Positions 6,137 to 16,035 are shown, counted from the stretch's first letter. The stretch is DNA of 34,527 nucleotides from Phycisphaeraceae bacterium (GCA_020849625.1 JADLFV010000032.1:1-34527), one strand, 5' to 3'. The notes: generated from the letters alone by a model not told the origin. Program-made: numbers and translations.

Positions 6137-8442
6137 TGAGTGAACCGACGATGCAAAGTGCGCTTTTGGACGGCCTGACCGAGCCGCAACGTGAGGCGGT
6201 CAGTCACGTGGATGGACCGCTGCTGGTGCTGGCGGGGCCCGGCTCAGGCAAGACGCGGGTGATCACCCGCCGCGTGGCGTACCTGGTGCGCGAGGTGGGC
6301 ATCGCTCCGTGGCAGGTGCTGGCCATCACCTTCACCAACAAGGCGGCCGGCGAAATGCAGGCCCGCGTGGCGGAACTGGTCAGCCAGCGCCAGGCTCGCG
6401 CGTTGACCTTGTGCACGTTTCACAGCCTGTGCGCACGACTGCTGCGCCAGCACGCGCAGTTGCTCGGTTTTCCGCCGGGTTTTTCCATCTACGACAGCGA
6501 TGACCAGAAGCGAGCGGTCAAGCAGGCCCTGGAAGAACTGGAAATCTCAGCCAGCAACTTCTCGCCCGCCAACGTGCTGTCATCGATCAGCAAGGCCAAG
6601 AACGAGCTGGTCGATGCCGAGGCTTATACTGCGGCCGCGGATAACTTCTACAGCAAGACCGTGGCCAGGGTCTTTGCCAGGTACACCGACATTCTCCAGC
6701 GCAACGCGGCCATGGATTTCGATGACCTGTTGCTTTATCTCGTTCAACTGTTCCGGGGGCATCCGCAAACGTTGCGCGAGCTTCAGGACCGTTACCAGTA
6801 CGTGCTGATCGACGAGTACCAGGACACCAACCACGCCCAGTTCCTGATCGCAGCGGCCCTGGCGCAACGTCATCAGAACCTCTGCGCCACCGGCGACCCC
6901 GATCAATCCATCTACGGCTGGCGCGGGGCCAACATCCGCAACATACTCGAGTTCGAGCAGCAATTCCCCGGAGCCAAAGTGGTGCGCCTGGAGCAGAATT
7001 ACCGCTCGACCGGCCACATCCTGGCGGCGGCCGACGCCTTGATCCGCCACAACACCGCCCGCAAGCACAAGGAGCTGTTCACCGCCGCCGGCGAAGGCGC
7101 CCGCGTGCGCTGCGTCACCTGTTTCGATGAGCGCGACGAGGCTGACGCGGCTGTGGAGTTCATGCAGAAGGTGCACGATGAACAGAACATCGCCTGGTCG
7201 GGCATGGCAGTGTTCTATCGCATGAACAGCCTCAGTCGCGTGATGGAAGACGCTCTGCGCAACGCGGGCATCCCCTACCAGATCGCCCGCGGCACCGCGT
7301 TCTACGAGCGGGCGGAAATCCGCAACGTGGTGGCCTACCTGCGGGCCATCGTCAACCCGGCCGACGAAGTGGCGCTGCTGCGCATCATCAACATGCCCAC
7401 CCGCGGCATCGGTGATCGCTCCATCGAAGCGGTGCAGGCTTTCGCCCTGGGTAATCACATGACCTTTGACCAGGTCATCATCGATCCCCGCCGCGTCACT
7501 TCACTTTCAAACCGGGCCCAGAACACCATCGCCGCCTTCGCAGCCATGTTGCGCAAGTGGCGGAAAACCGCGGGTTTTGATGATGATCCACAGCAACCGT
7601 ACCCGCCACCACAAAACCAGCCAGGCCTGCGCCTGTTCGTCGAGGATGTCATCCGCCAGTCCGGCCTGCACCATGCGTACCTCAACGACAAGTCCGATCC
7701 CGACCAGGAACGCCTGGCCAACCTCGGCGAATTCGTCACCTTCACCCAGCAGTTCGAGGACGACCTGGAGTTCAACCGCGAAGATGATGATGCGGATCAA
7801 CCGCTGCCGCTGCGCGACAAGTTGCTGGCCATGCTCGAGCAGATCAGCTTGGTCAGCGACGTGGACAACGTGAATTCCGACTCTGGCGCGGTGACGCTGA
7901 TGACGTTGCACGCCGCCAAGGGGTTGGAGTTTCCGGTGGTGACCATCCTCGGATTGGAGGACGGCCTGCTGCCGCACCAGCGGGCTGGTGAATCCTCGCG
8001 CCCCGGCGACGCCCTGGAGGAAGAGCGGCGGCTGTGCTTCGTCGGCATCACGCGGGCCATGCGCTACCTGACGCTCTCGCACGCCATCCAGCGCACCATC
8101 TTCGGCCGCACCATGTCCGCCATCGCTTCCCCCTTCCTGCGCGAACTGCCCGAAGAGCACCTGGAGCAGATCCGTCACTCCGCTGACGACGAGCAGGACG
8201 ACCAGGACGACCACGTGCTGGGCGAAAGCCTGCTGCAGCGCCGCCAGGCCCGCGGTCTGGCCGGTGAATACCCCATCGGCTGCTACGTGCGGCACAACGA
8301 GTTTGGCCTGGGCGTGGTCGAGTCGATCTCCGCCGAAGGCGCTCACACCCGCTGTCGCGTTCGATTCCTGCAAGTCGGCCGCAAAACGCTGATCCTGCAA
8401 TACGCCAAGCTGGAACGGGTGGACCCGGAGGATGATTTCTAA
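6136..8442 (+). CDS. pcrA: ATP-dependent DNA helicase, PcrA/UvrD family
   Basis: This 768-residue superfamily 1A helicase translocates 3' to 5' on DNA and acts in repair and in removing obstacles from replication forks. The motifs appear in order: TEPQREAV (Q motif), Walker A AGPGSGKT (K39), TFTNKAAGEM (Ia), DEYQDTN with the catalytic acid near 226 (II), GDPDQSIYGWRGA (III), LEQNYRST (IV), TLHAAKGLEFPVV (V) and EEERRLCFVGITRAM (VI). The C-terminus has the PcrA-type Tudor-like domain (VRHNEFGLGVVESI...TLILQYAKL), which contacts RNA polymerase in studied members. An acidic insert (FNREDDDADQ) sits before motif V. The ATG at 6136 overlaps the epimerase stop by one base, and the first residues then match the family. 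Confidence 0.96.
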   Translation: MSEPTMQSALLDGLTEPQREAVSHVDGPLLVLAGPGSGKTRVITRRVAYLVREVGIAPWQVLAITFTNKAAGEMQARVAELVSQRQARALTLCTFHSLCARLLRQHAQLLGFPPGFSIYDSDDQKRAVKQALEELEISASNFSPANVLSSISKAKNELVDAEAYTAAADNFYSKTVARVFARYTDILQRNAAMDFDDLLLYLVQLFRGHPQTLRELQDRYQYVLIDEYQDTNHAQFLIAAALAQRHQNLCATGDPDQSIYGWRGANIRNILEFEQQFPGAKVVRLEQNYRSTGHILAAADALIRHNTARKHKELFTAAGEGARVRCVTCFDERDEADAAVEFMQKVHDEQNIAWSGMAVFYRMNSLSRVMEDALRNAGIPYQIARGTAFYERAEIRNVVAYLRAIVNPADEVALLRIINMPTRGIGDRSIEAVQAFALGNHMTFDQVIIDPRRVTSLSNRAQNTIAAFAAMLRKWRKTAGFDDDPQQPYPPPQNQPGLRLFVEDVIRQSGLHHAYLNDKSDPDQERLANLGEFVTFTQQFEDDLEFNREDDDADQPLPLRDKLLAMLEQISLVSDVDNVNSDSGAVTLMTLHAAKGLEFPVVTILGLEDGLLPHQRAGESSRPGDALEEERRLCFVGITRAMRYLTLSHAIQRTIFGRTMSAIASPFLRELPEEHLEQIRHSADDEQDDQDDHVLGESLLQRRQARGLAGEYPIGCYVRHNEFGLGVVESISAEGAHTRCRVRFLQVGRKTLILQYAKLERVDPEDDF

Positions 8443-8451
8443 GAATCAGAA

Positions 8452-8539
8452 TTAGCCACGGATGGACACGGATCATAAGAAAAGGATATTTTGAAATCCT
8501 GCATTTCATCCGTGCCTATCCGTGTTCATCCGTGGCTAA
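8452..8539. repeat. Inverted CACGGAT array
   Basis: Arms of 22 bases (8452-8473 and 8518-8539, 21 complementary) begin TTAGCCACGGATG and repeat CACGGAT. Additional reverse units (CATCCGTG, about 8508) lie in the loop. It occupies the gap between the convergent helicase and phosphate-transporter genes. A one-sided run of TTCGTG units follows at 8574-8600. Confidence 0.88.
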
Positions 8540-8612
8540 AAACAATGAGGGCCATCTGCGATATCTGAGGTCGCTTCGTGACCTTCGTGTCTTCGTGGCG
8601 AATCAATGTGAC

Positions 8613-10205
8613 TCAGCCGATGAAGATCAGCTTCAGAGCGTAGAAGAACAGGATCGACAGCCCCGCGCCGGCGGGCAGGGTGACGATCCAGCTGGCCACG
8701 ATGTCGCGGATGGTGTTGAGGTTGATGGCACCGATGCCGCGGGCAAGGCCGACGCCCAGGACCGCGCCGACCAGGGTGTGCGTGGTGGAGATGGGAATGC
8801 CGTCGGACAGCGAAGCGATCAGGATGGTGATGGCGGTGGCCAGTTCGGCGCAGAAGCCGCGGGAAGGCGTCAGTTCGGTGATGCGGCGGCCGATGGTCTC
8901 CATGACCCGCCAGCCCCAGGTGGCCAGGCCGATCACGATGCCCGCTCCGCCCAGAGCCAGGGCCCAGATGGGCGTGGAGGAAGTGACTTCGATCACGCCT
9001 TCGGAAAGCGACTGCACCGCGGCCGAGAGCGGGCCGATGGCGTTGGCCACGTCGTTGGCCCCGTGAGCGAAGGCCACGAAGCAGGCGCTGAGCACCTGCA
9101 GATAGACGAAGATGCGTTCGACCTTGCGATAGGCGTTCTCGGTCACCGGCTGGCGGGAGTGGTCATCGCTGAGGGCTGCCAGTTCGCGGGCCTGCTGCAA
9201 CATGGCCTCGGCTTTTTCCTGCACGGGGCCGCCGCTGCTGGAGCTGATGCGGCGAAGATGCTTGAACACCTTGTCCAGGCTGCGCATCACGAACACGTCA
9301 TGAAAGCGCGAGCTCTGGTCGATCGGCTCGCTCTTGATGCGGCTGATCAGCCGCCCCGCCACGATCGAACCGATGATCCCGCCCACCACAGCCGTGACGC
9401 AGGTGATCGTCAGCGGCAGCGGATCGAACGGATCCATGTGGAAGTTTTTCATCAGCGGCTTGAAGGCCTTGAATCCCGCCACGCCCACCAGGATCAGTAG
9501 CACGAAAAACACCAGGAACGGCGTCACTTTCTTGGCGGCGGCCACCGGGTCGGCCTGATAGAACACGCGGCGCAGCAGGAAGCGGAACAGCAGGTAGGCG
9601 ATCGCCCCGCTCATCAGCGGCGAGACGATCCAGCTTGCTGCGATCGTGCTGAGCGTTGACCACTGCACGTGGGCCACGCCCAGCACCACCGCCCCGAACC
9701 CGAACACCGCGCCCACGATGGTGTGCGTGGTCGAGACCGGCCAGCCGAAGTAGGACGCCAGTTGCAGCCACACCCCGGCCGCCAGCAGCGAAGCGATCAT
9801 GCCGCAGCCCAGCAGCAGAGCAGCGCGATGGGCGGCTTTGTGGTACTGCTGCGATTGGGCGGACAATTGCCCGCTCTCGGCCTCGGCTTCGGCGCGGCTG
9901 CTCATCGCTTCCATCTGGGCCAGCGATGGCAGCTCATCCAGCCCCATCTCCCGTTGCAGTTCCATGGCCTTGAGACGGGTCGGCTCGAAGATGCCCTGGC
10001 GCACGGTTTCCGAGACGTGTGAGCCGACCAGGAACGCCCCGGTGAATTCGAAGATGGCCGCCAGAATGATGGCCCGCTTGAGCGTCAGGGCCCCGGAGCC
10101 GACGCTGGTGCCCATGGCGTTGGCCACGTCGTTGGCGCCGATGTTCCAGGCCATGTAGAGCCCGAAGACGACGGCCATCACTAATAGGATCGTGGTCACC
10201 CCCAT
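8613..10205 (-). CDS. pit: PiT-family inorganic phosphate transporter
   Basis: This is a 530-residue polytopic inner-membrane protein. Both PiT signature repeats are present: NIGANDVANAMGT near residue 22 and AHGANDVANAIGP in the second half. The family moves phosphate (often as a metal-phosphate complex) with H+ or Na+. The central cytosolic loop, with charged helices (HLRRISSSSGGP and following), is typical. The size is close to E. coli PitA (499). It is the last gene of a minus-strand operon, starting three bases after the stop of the DUF47 gene, a pairing widely seen for PiT carriers. The upstream phoB-phoR suggests control by phosphate supply. No pst genes are in the window. Confidence 0.95.
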   Translation of the reverse strand: MGVTTILLVMAVVFGLYMAWNIGANDVANAMGTSVGSGALTLKRAIILAAIFEFTGAFLVGSHVSETVRQGIFEPTRLKAMELQREMGLDELPSLAQMEAMSSRAEAEAESGQLSAQSQQYHKAAHRAALLLGCGMIASLLAAGVWLQLASYFGWPVSTTHTIVGAVFGFGAVVLGVAHVQWSTLSTIAASWIVSPLMSGAIAYLLFRFLLRRVFYQADPVAAAKKVTPFLVFFVLLILVGVAGFKAFKPLMKNFHMDPFDPLPLTITCVTAVVGGIIGSIVAGRLISRIKSEPIDQSSRFHDVFVMRSLDKVFKHLRRISSSSGGPVQEKAEAMLQQARELAALSDDHSRQPVTENAYRKVERIFVYLQVLSACFVAFAHGANDVANAIGPLSAAVQSLSEGVIEVTSSTPIWALALGGAGIVIGLATWGWRVMETIGRRITELTPSRGFCAELATAITILIASLSDGIPISTTHTLVGAVLGVGLARGIGAINLNTIRDIVASWIVTLPAGAGLSILFFYALKLIFIG

Positions 10206-10208
10206 GGT

Positions 10209-10883
10209 TCACTTCAGCTCCAGGGTGCGGCGGATGCCCAGGGCCAGGCGCTCCGCGGTGTCTGACAGCCGGGCCACCTGGGCGAAAACGCGCCCCCACA
10301 GGAAAAACTCGCTCTTGCTCAATCGCTCGTCCTCGGCGAACAGCTTCTGCAGCAGTGCGTGTTGCATTACGTCCGCTTCGTGTTCGCTGTGGGCCACGTC
10401 CATCGCCATCTGCCGCACGCGCTCCGCCTCCGAGCCGCCGAAGCCGCTCTCGAGAAGCTCATCGAGCTGCTGCACCATGGCGTACACCTGCTCGAAGGCT
10501 TTGAAGTTGACTTCCACGAACCGCTGGAACGGCCCCTGGAACGACGCGGGCAACACCAGCGGCATCAGCGTCAACAGCTTGCCGAGGTTCTCCGCCATGT
10601 CCGCCAGGTTGTCCTGCGTTTCAAGAATCTCACTCAGCCGCGAGCGATCCACCGCCATGAACAGGCCCTTGGACAACTGGCTGGTCAGGTCCTGTCGCAT
10701 GGCGTCGGCCGCGTGTTCCAGGGTCGAAACTTCCTCGGCCAACTGCGCCACGCGGGCGTGGTCGGCAGCGTAAAAAGCCTCCATCAACTCGTGGGCCTTG
10801 AGCACCGCGTCACGCACCTTCTCCCTGTGCGCCTGCAGCGGCTGAAAGGGTGACCGCCCGAACAGTTTGGCGATGGTTCTCAT
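10209..10883 (-). CDS. DUF47/TIGR00153 PhoU-like phosphate regulator
   Basis: This 224-residue all-helical cytosolic protein of the DUF47 family is related to PhoU. It starts MRTIAKLFGRSPFQPLQ and has repeated ExxxD/ExxAD helices (TLEHAADAMR, HSEHEADVMQ) of the kind that bind metal clusters in PhoU-like folds. Members sit beside PiT carriers and are thought to regulate or accompany them. The spacing to pit is three bases. GGAG lies about five bases before the ATG. A TCGAAAC hairpin (10896-10963) separates this gene from phoR, so expression of the two halves of the operon may differ. Confidence 0.93.
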   Translation of the reverse strand: MRTIAKLFGRSPFQPLQAHREKVRDAVLKAHELMEAFYAADHARVAQLAEEVSTLEHAADAMRQDLTSQLSKGLFMAVDRSRLSEILETQDNLADMAENLGKLLTLMPLVLPASFQGPFQRFVEVNFKAFEQVYAMVQQLDELLESGFGGSEAERVRQMAMDVAHSEHEADVMQHALLQKLFAEDERLSKSEFFLWGRVFAQVARLSDTAERLALGIRRTLELK

Positions 10884-10895
10884 ATACGCTCCGCG

Positions 10896-10963
10896 GAGTT
10901 TCGAGTTTCGTGTTTCGAGTTGTCAGCAAGCGGGCGTTTTGCATAACTCGAAACTCGAAACTC
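10896..10963. repeat. Inverted TCGAAAC heptad array inside the pho operon
   Basis: The left arm 10896-10921 (GAGTTTC, GAGTTTC, GTGTTTC, GAGTT) faces the right arm 10945-10963 (AACTCGAAACTCGAAACTC). The loop is about 23 bases. It fills the phoR-DUF47 gap, ending six bases from the phoR stop and lying about three bases upstream of the DUF47 Shine-Dalgarno. Confidence 0.9.
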
Positions 10964-10969
10964 ACATTG

Positions 10970-12295
10970 TTAGCCCGGCGTTAAATGTATCCGAAACGTC
11001 GATCCCTTGTTGATCCTGCTTTCCACGCTCACCCGCCCGCCGTGGGCCTCGGCAATGTGCTTGACGATGCTCAAGCCCAACCCCGTGCCGCCCAGGGCCC
11101 GGCTGCGGGCTTTGTCCGTGCGATAGAACCGTTCGAACAGCCGCGGCAGATGCTGCGGCTCGATGCCCCGGCCCTCGTCCATCACCTCGATGATCACCTC
11201 GCTGTCCGCTCGCCTCCCGCACAGGCGGATCCTTGAGCCGACCGGCGAATACTTGATCGCATTGTCCAACAGGTTCACCACCGCCTGCTCCAGCAGACGA
11301 GCATTGATGCGGGCGCTCAGGTTGCTCTCGCACTCCAGATCCATCTGCATCTGCCGCTGATCGGCGTTGGCCTGGCACGTTTCGCGGGCCGACATGAGCA
11401 CGGGGGCGATCCGGCCGCTGCTCAGTTCGGCCGTGATCTGCTCGGCTGACTGCTCGATGCGGGCCAGGGCCAGCAGGTCATCGACGATCGCCGCCAGTCG
11501 ATCCGCCTGCCGCAGGATCATCTCCAGGAAACGCTTCGATTCACCACCGCGCTCGCCTTCGGTGTCCAGCAGTGTCTCGACCGCAGCCTTGATGGCGCTG
11601 ACCGGCGTCTTGACCTCGTGCGACACGTTGGCCACGAACTCCCGTCGCACATTCTCCAGTCGCCGCAGTTGCGTCACGTCGTGCAGCACGATCACCGCCC
11701 CGATGCGCCGCCCCGCCGCGTCGCGCAGAATCGCGCTTTGCACTTCGAGCAGCCGGTCATCGTCCGCATCGCTGTGGGCCGGCCGAATGGCGATCTCCGC
11801 CTGCACGGCCGCGTCCTGGTCCAGCGTGTGGGCCACGAACTGCTGCAAGGCCGGGTTGCGAATGCACTCGAGTATGGATCGCCCGATGGTTGTCAGCGGG
11901 TCCAGCCCCAGCAGATCCGCCGCGGCCGGATTCAGCGACAGGATGTTCTGCTCGTGATCGATGGCCAGCACGCCCTCGACCATCGAGCCCAGCACCGCGC
12001 CCAGTTCGTTACGCTGCTGCACCACCGCGTTGAGCCGATCGTCCAGTTGGGCTGCCATCGCATTGAGCGATTCAGCCAGGGCGCTGACCTGCAACGGCCC
12101 GGTCACCACCACGCGCTGCGACAGATCGCCCTGGGCAAAGCGCGTGGCGCCTGCCCGCAACTGCTTGAGCGATCGGCTCAGCAGCACCAATATCACCAGC
12201 ATCGCGCCGCCGAACAGGGCAGCGCCGATCAGCACCGCCCACACGCCGGCCGATTGGCCCACGAGCGGGCCCAGACTTGCCACTTGGGGGGTCAT
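10970..12295 (-). CDS. phoR: PhoR-like sensor histidine kinase
   Basis: This 441-residue kinase senses phosphate status and phosphorylates the response regulator encoded just upstream. One transmembrane helix (about 16-40) is followed by HAMP (about 42-92), a PAS domain (about 97-210, SMVEGVLAID...NPAAADLLGLD), HisKA with phospho-acceptor H226 in VSHEVKTP, and the HATPase domain (NLLDNAIKYS, DEGRGI, GGTGLGLSI). There is no periplasmic domain, as in E. coli PhoR, where the signal comes through PhoU and a transporter rather than by direct phosphate binding. Here a DUF47 protein is the nearby PhoU relative. The ATG overlaps the phoB stop by four bases (ATGA), indicating coupling. Confidence 0.93.
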   Translation of the reverse strand: MTPQVASLGPLVGQSAGVWAVLIGAALFGGAMLVILVLLSRSLKQLRAGATRFAQGDLSQRVVVTGPLQVSALAESLNAMAAQLDDRLNAVVQQRNELGAVLGSMVEGVLAIDHEQNILSLNPAAADLLGLDPLTTIGRSILECIRNPALQQFVAHTLDQDAAVQAEIAIRPAHSDADDDRLLEVQSAILRDAAGRRIGAVIVLHDVTQLRRLENVRREFVANVSHEVKTPVSAIKAAVETLLDTEGERGGESKRFLEMILRQADRLAAIVDDLLALARIEQSAEQITAELSSGRIAPVLMSARETCQANADQRQMQMDLECESNLSARINARLLEQAVVNLLDNAIKYSPVGSRIRLCGRRADSEVIIEVMDEGRGIEPQHLPRLFERFYRTDKARSRALGGTGLGLSIVKHIAEAHGGRVSVESRINKGSTFRIHLTPG

Positions 12296-12990
12296 TCCCG
12301 GAAACGATACCCGACTCCGCGGACAGTTTCGATTCGCCGCCCCGCTGCCCCCAGTTTCTTGCGCAATGCCACCACCTGCACATCGACCGAGCGATCCGTC
12401 ACCGCCGCGAAGCCCTCGTGTACGCCCTCGATGATCTGCTGCCGTGTATAGACCCGGCCCGGACGCTTCATCATAAGGTGCAGCAGCTTGAATTCCGTGG
12501 CCGTCAGGTCCGTCGGCTGGCCGTCGATGGTCACCTCGTGCCGCTCCTGATCGAGCGTCACGTTGGCCACCCGCAGCCGCCCGTCCTCCACCCCCACCGA
12601 CTTGACCCGCCGCAGCACGCTCTGAATCCGCGCCACCAGCACCCGCGGGCTGAAAGGCTTGGTCACGTAATCATCCGCGCCCATCTCCAAGCCGCGCACG
12701 ATGTCGCTTTCCTCGCCCTTGGCTGTGAGCATGATGATCGACGTGTCCTTGAGAGCCGCGTCCTGGCGCACCTGCCGGCAGACCTCCAGGCCGTCCATCC
12801 CCGGCAGCATCAGGTCCAGCACCATCAGGTTCGGCCGGGCCCGCCGCAGCAGCTTCAGGCCATCCTCGCCCGTCTCCGCGGTGTGAACCTCGAACCCCTC
12901 CCGGTCGAGGTTGAACCGCAGCAGTTCGAGCAGGTCCGGCTCATCTTCAACAATCAACAGACTCTGGCCGTCGGTTGTGGTGGCGTTCAT
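12292..12990 (-). CDS. phoB: PhoB-like response regulator
   Basis: This is a 232-residue OmpR/PhoB-type transcription factor. The receiver domain (about 10-125) has the acidic pair E15/D16, phospho-acceptor D59 in VLDLMLPG, the Thr of MLTAKG and the Lys of VTKPFSPR. The C-terminal winged helix (about 132-232) shows LTATEFKLL, RPGRVYTRQQI, the recognition segment DRSVDVQVVALRKKLG and VRGVGYRF. It is the first gene of the phoB-phoR-DUF47-pit operon and would activate genes for phosphate uptake when phosphorylated. The region upstream (12991-13060) is relatively AT-rich, but I could not identify a convincing Pho box. The ribosome-binding site is weak (GAG at nine bases). Confidence 0.94.
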   Translation of the reverse strand: MNATTTDGQSLLIVEDEPDLLELLRFNLDREGFEVHTAETGEDGLKLLRRARPNLMVLDLMLPGMDGLEVCRQVRQDAALKDTSIIMLTAKGEESDIVRGLEMGADDYVTKPFSPRVLVARIQSVLRRVKSVGVEDGRLRVANVTLDQERHEVTIDGQPTDLTATEFKLLHLMMKRPGRVYTRQQIIEGVHEGFAAVTDRSVDVQVVALRKKLGAAGRRIETVRGVGYRFRE

Positions 12991-13059
12991 CGGATGCTCA
13001 AATTATGACTCTTTCGTGAGCGCCCTGTTCGCAAAATGAGTGATTTGTGTAAATTGACC

Positions 13060-13395
13060 GCCGGACCCCCGCCCCCGGAAAGGGGATCCCCGGAAATGGG
13101 GTGCCAACTCACACGCCCAAGCCCGGCCATGCGAGTCTTCGAGCTTGGCCGGGATTTGCCCCAATAACCCCCCCGGTAATCCCTCACACTCCTCGCCCCC
13201 CGTCACCCCACGCCTGCCAATTCGACACCGCCCCGCCCCCGACTTGGCCGTCCCCGGCAGGTCACCCCCGATCATCCCACAACCACCCCACCCCCGCCGA
13301 ACCCACAAACACCTGTCATTACATATTTTACCAACATAACCCCGCCCCATCCCCCCTTCCGGGGGTGGCACCGACCTTGCAACTTGGCTTTCGCC
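13060..13395. other. C-rich intergenic region between phoB and the groESL operon
   Basis: This is a gene-free stretch with extreme strand asymmetry. The + strand is packed with runs of four to seven C and few G between 13140 and 13360, so the - strand could form several G-quadruplexes. The only AT-rich patch, ACATATTTTACC at about 13321-13332, is the best place for a promoter of the + strand operon, but no good -35/-10 pair is clear. A small stem CCCCC-TTCC-GGGGG lies at 13352-13365. No CIRCE element (TTAGCACTC/GAGTGCTAA) is present. Confidence 0.55.
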
Positions 13396-13899
13396 ATGGT
13401 TGCGATGCGCCATCAACCCGAGGCTGACCCCCTGCCCGCCGGCCGGTTCAACGTCCTGTTGACCCGTGACCGCGACCGCGAGCAGGAGCACTGGACCGCC
13501 CAATTGCCCCGCCTCATGCAGCCCCTGGGCGTCCGCGCCTTCACCGCCTACACCGGCCGACAGGCCCTCGACCTCGTCGAGCAGCACACCATCCATGCCG
13601 CACTCATCGACATCGCCACGCCACCCACCCCCGGAAGTCACGGTGACGGCCTGTGGCTGCTCCAGATGCTCGTCCGCCGCCCCAGTCGCCCGCCGGTCGT
13701 CGTCGTCAACCATCGCTACGCCATGCGCCGGGCTGAGCGCCTGCTCAACGAAGCCCTTCGCCTCGGTGCGTTTTCCGTCATCAATCGTCCCCAGCACCTC
13801 GACACCCTGCTGACCGTCATCGCTCGCCTCGTCCAGCGCGAGTATCAGAACACCTGGCCCCCCCCGGAAAGGGATCAGGGTGCCCCAGAAAACGCCTAA
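13396..13899 (+). CDS. Degenerate receiver-domain protein upstream of groES
   Basis: This is a 167-residue soluble protein with the strand and helix pattern of a response-regulator receiver: FNVLLTRDRD (strand 1), FTAYTGRQALDLV, HAALIDIATPP with a possible phospho-acceptor D72, PVVVVNHRYA, and GAFSVINRPQHLDTLL at the end. The acidic pair is replaced by RDRD and the conserved Lys of the final strand by Arg (NRP instead of KP), so normal phosphorylation is doubtful. There is no DNA-binding output domain. The stop at 13897-13899 is 30 bases before groES, so it is probably the first gene of the chaperonin operon. The ATG at 13396 was chosen; TTG 13384 and ATG 13405 are possible. Function is unknown. 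Confidence 0.75.
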   Translation: MVAMRHQPEADPLPAGRFNVLLTRDRDREQEHWTAQLPRLMQPLGVRAFTAYTGRQALDLVEQHTIHAALIDIATPPTPGSHGDGLWLLQMLVRRPSRPPVVVVNHRYAMRRAERLLNEALRLGAFSVINRPQHLDTLLTVIARLVQREYQNTWPPPERDQGAPENA

Positions 13900-13909
13900 C
13901 TCGAAACTC
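13897..13909 (+). repeat. Short TCGAAAC unit run before groES
   Basis: TAACTCGAAACTC overlaps the stop codon of the receiver-like gene and lies five bases upstream of the groES Shine-Dalgarno AGGAG (13915-13919). There is no opposing arm. Confidence 0.6.
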
Positions 13910-13929
13910 TTTTCAGGAGATTCCGCATC

Positions 13930-14223
13930 ATGAGCATCAACATCCGTCCTCTCGGCGACAAGATCATCGTCAAGCGTCTGGAAGCCGAGAAGCAGACCGC
14001 CAGTGGCATTTTCCTGCCCGAGTCCGCCACCGAAAAACCCCAGCAGGCCAAGGTCATCCGCGTCGGCACCGGCCGCAAAACCGACGACGGCAAAACCTTC
14101 CCCTTCCAGGTCAAGGTCGGCGACACCGTCATCCTCTCCAAATGGGGCGGCACCGAACTGAAACACAACGACGAAGAGTACCTCGTCCTCTCCGAAGACG
14201 AAGTCCTCGCCGTCGTTGAATAA
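13930..14223 (+). CDS. groES: Co-chaperonin GroES
   Basis: This 97-residue protein caps the GroEL ring as a heptamer in the cytosol. The whole sequence fits the family: NIRPLGDKIIVKRLEAE at the start, the mobile loop EKQTASGIFLPESATEKPQ (about 20-38) that contacts GroEL, the roof loop GTGRKTDDGKTFPFQVKVGD, and the closing DEEYLVLSEDEVLAVVE. The start follows a strong AGGAG about 10 bases upstream. It lies between the receiver-like gene and groEL in one operon. No CIRCE operator is seen, so HrcA control is not indicated by sequence. Confidence 0.98.
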   Translation: MSINIRPLGDKIIVKRLEAEKQTASGIFLPESATEKPQQAKVIRVGTGRKTDDGKTFPFQVKVGDTVILSKWGGTELKHNDEEYLVLSEDEVLAVVE

Positions 14224-14237
14224 CCTTCCATCCGTTT

Positions 14238-14272
14238 GAAACTCGAAACTAGACACTCGTAACTCGAAACTG
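14238..14272 (+). repeat. Five tandem TCGAAAC-type heptads before groEL
   Basis: The run GAAACTC, GAAACTA, GACACTC, GTAACTC, GAAACTG fills the groES-groEL gap and its end overlaps the groEL Shine-Dalgarno GGAG (14272-14275). Unlike other loci in the window it has no opposing arm. Confidence 0.85.
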
Positions 14273-14285
14273 GAGATATCCCCCC

Positions 14286-15920
<1,635 letters not shown>

Positions 15921-15926
15921 TCCCAC

Positions 15927-15985
15927 ATAGCCCCGGCCTTGGCCGGGGTGTGTGATGCCGGAACCCCGGCCAAGGCCGGGGCTAT
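15927..15985. repeat. Perfect 23-bp inverted repeat with internal palindromes
   Basis: Arms 15927-15949 and 15963-15985 are exact reverse complements around a 13-base loop. Each arm also contains CCCCGGCC-TT/AA-GGCCGGGG, so each could fold alone. It lies seven bases after the groEL stop. No T run follows, so it is more like a REP element than a terminator. Confidence 0.9.
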
Positions 15986-16035
15986 ATGAAATCCAAAACC
16001 ATGACACCCCGGGGCCACAACCCGAAGTAACCGTC

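Noticed and set aside
12991..13070. Pho box upstream of phoB
   Set aside because: Although AT-richer than its surroundings, I could not find two CTGTCAT-like direct repeats at the right spacing.
13060..13395. CIRCE operator upstream of groES
   Set aside because: No TTAGCACTC/GAGTGCTAA pair is present in the gap.
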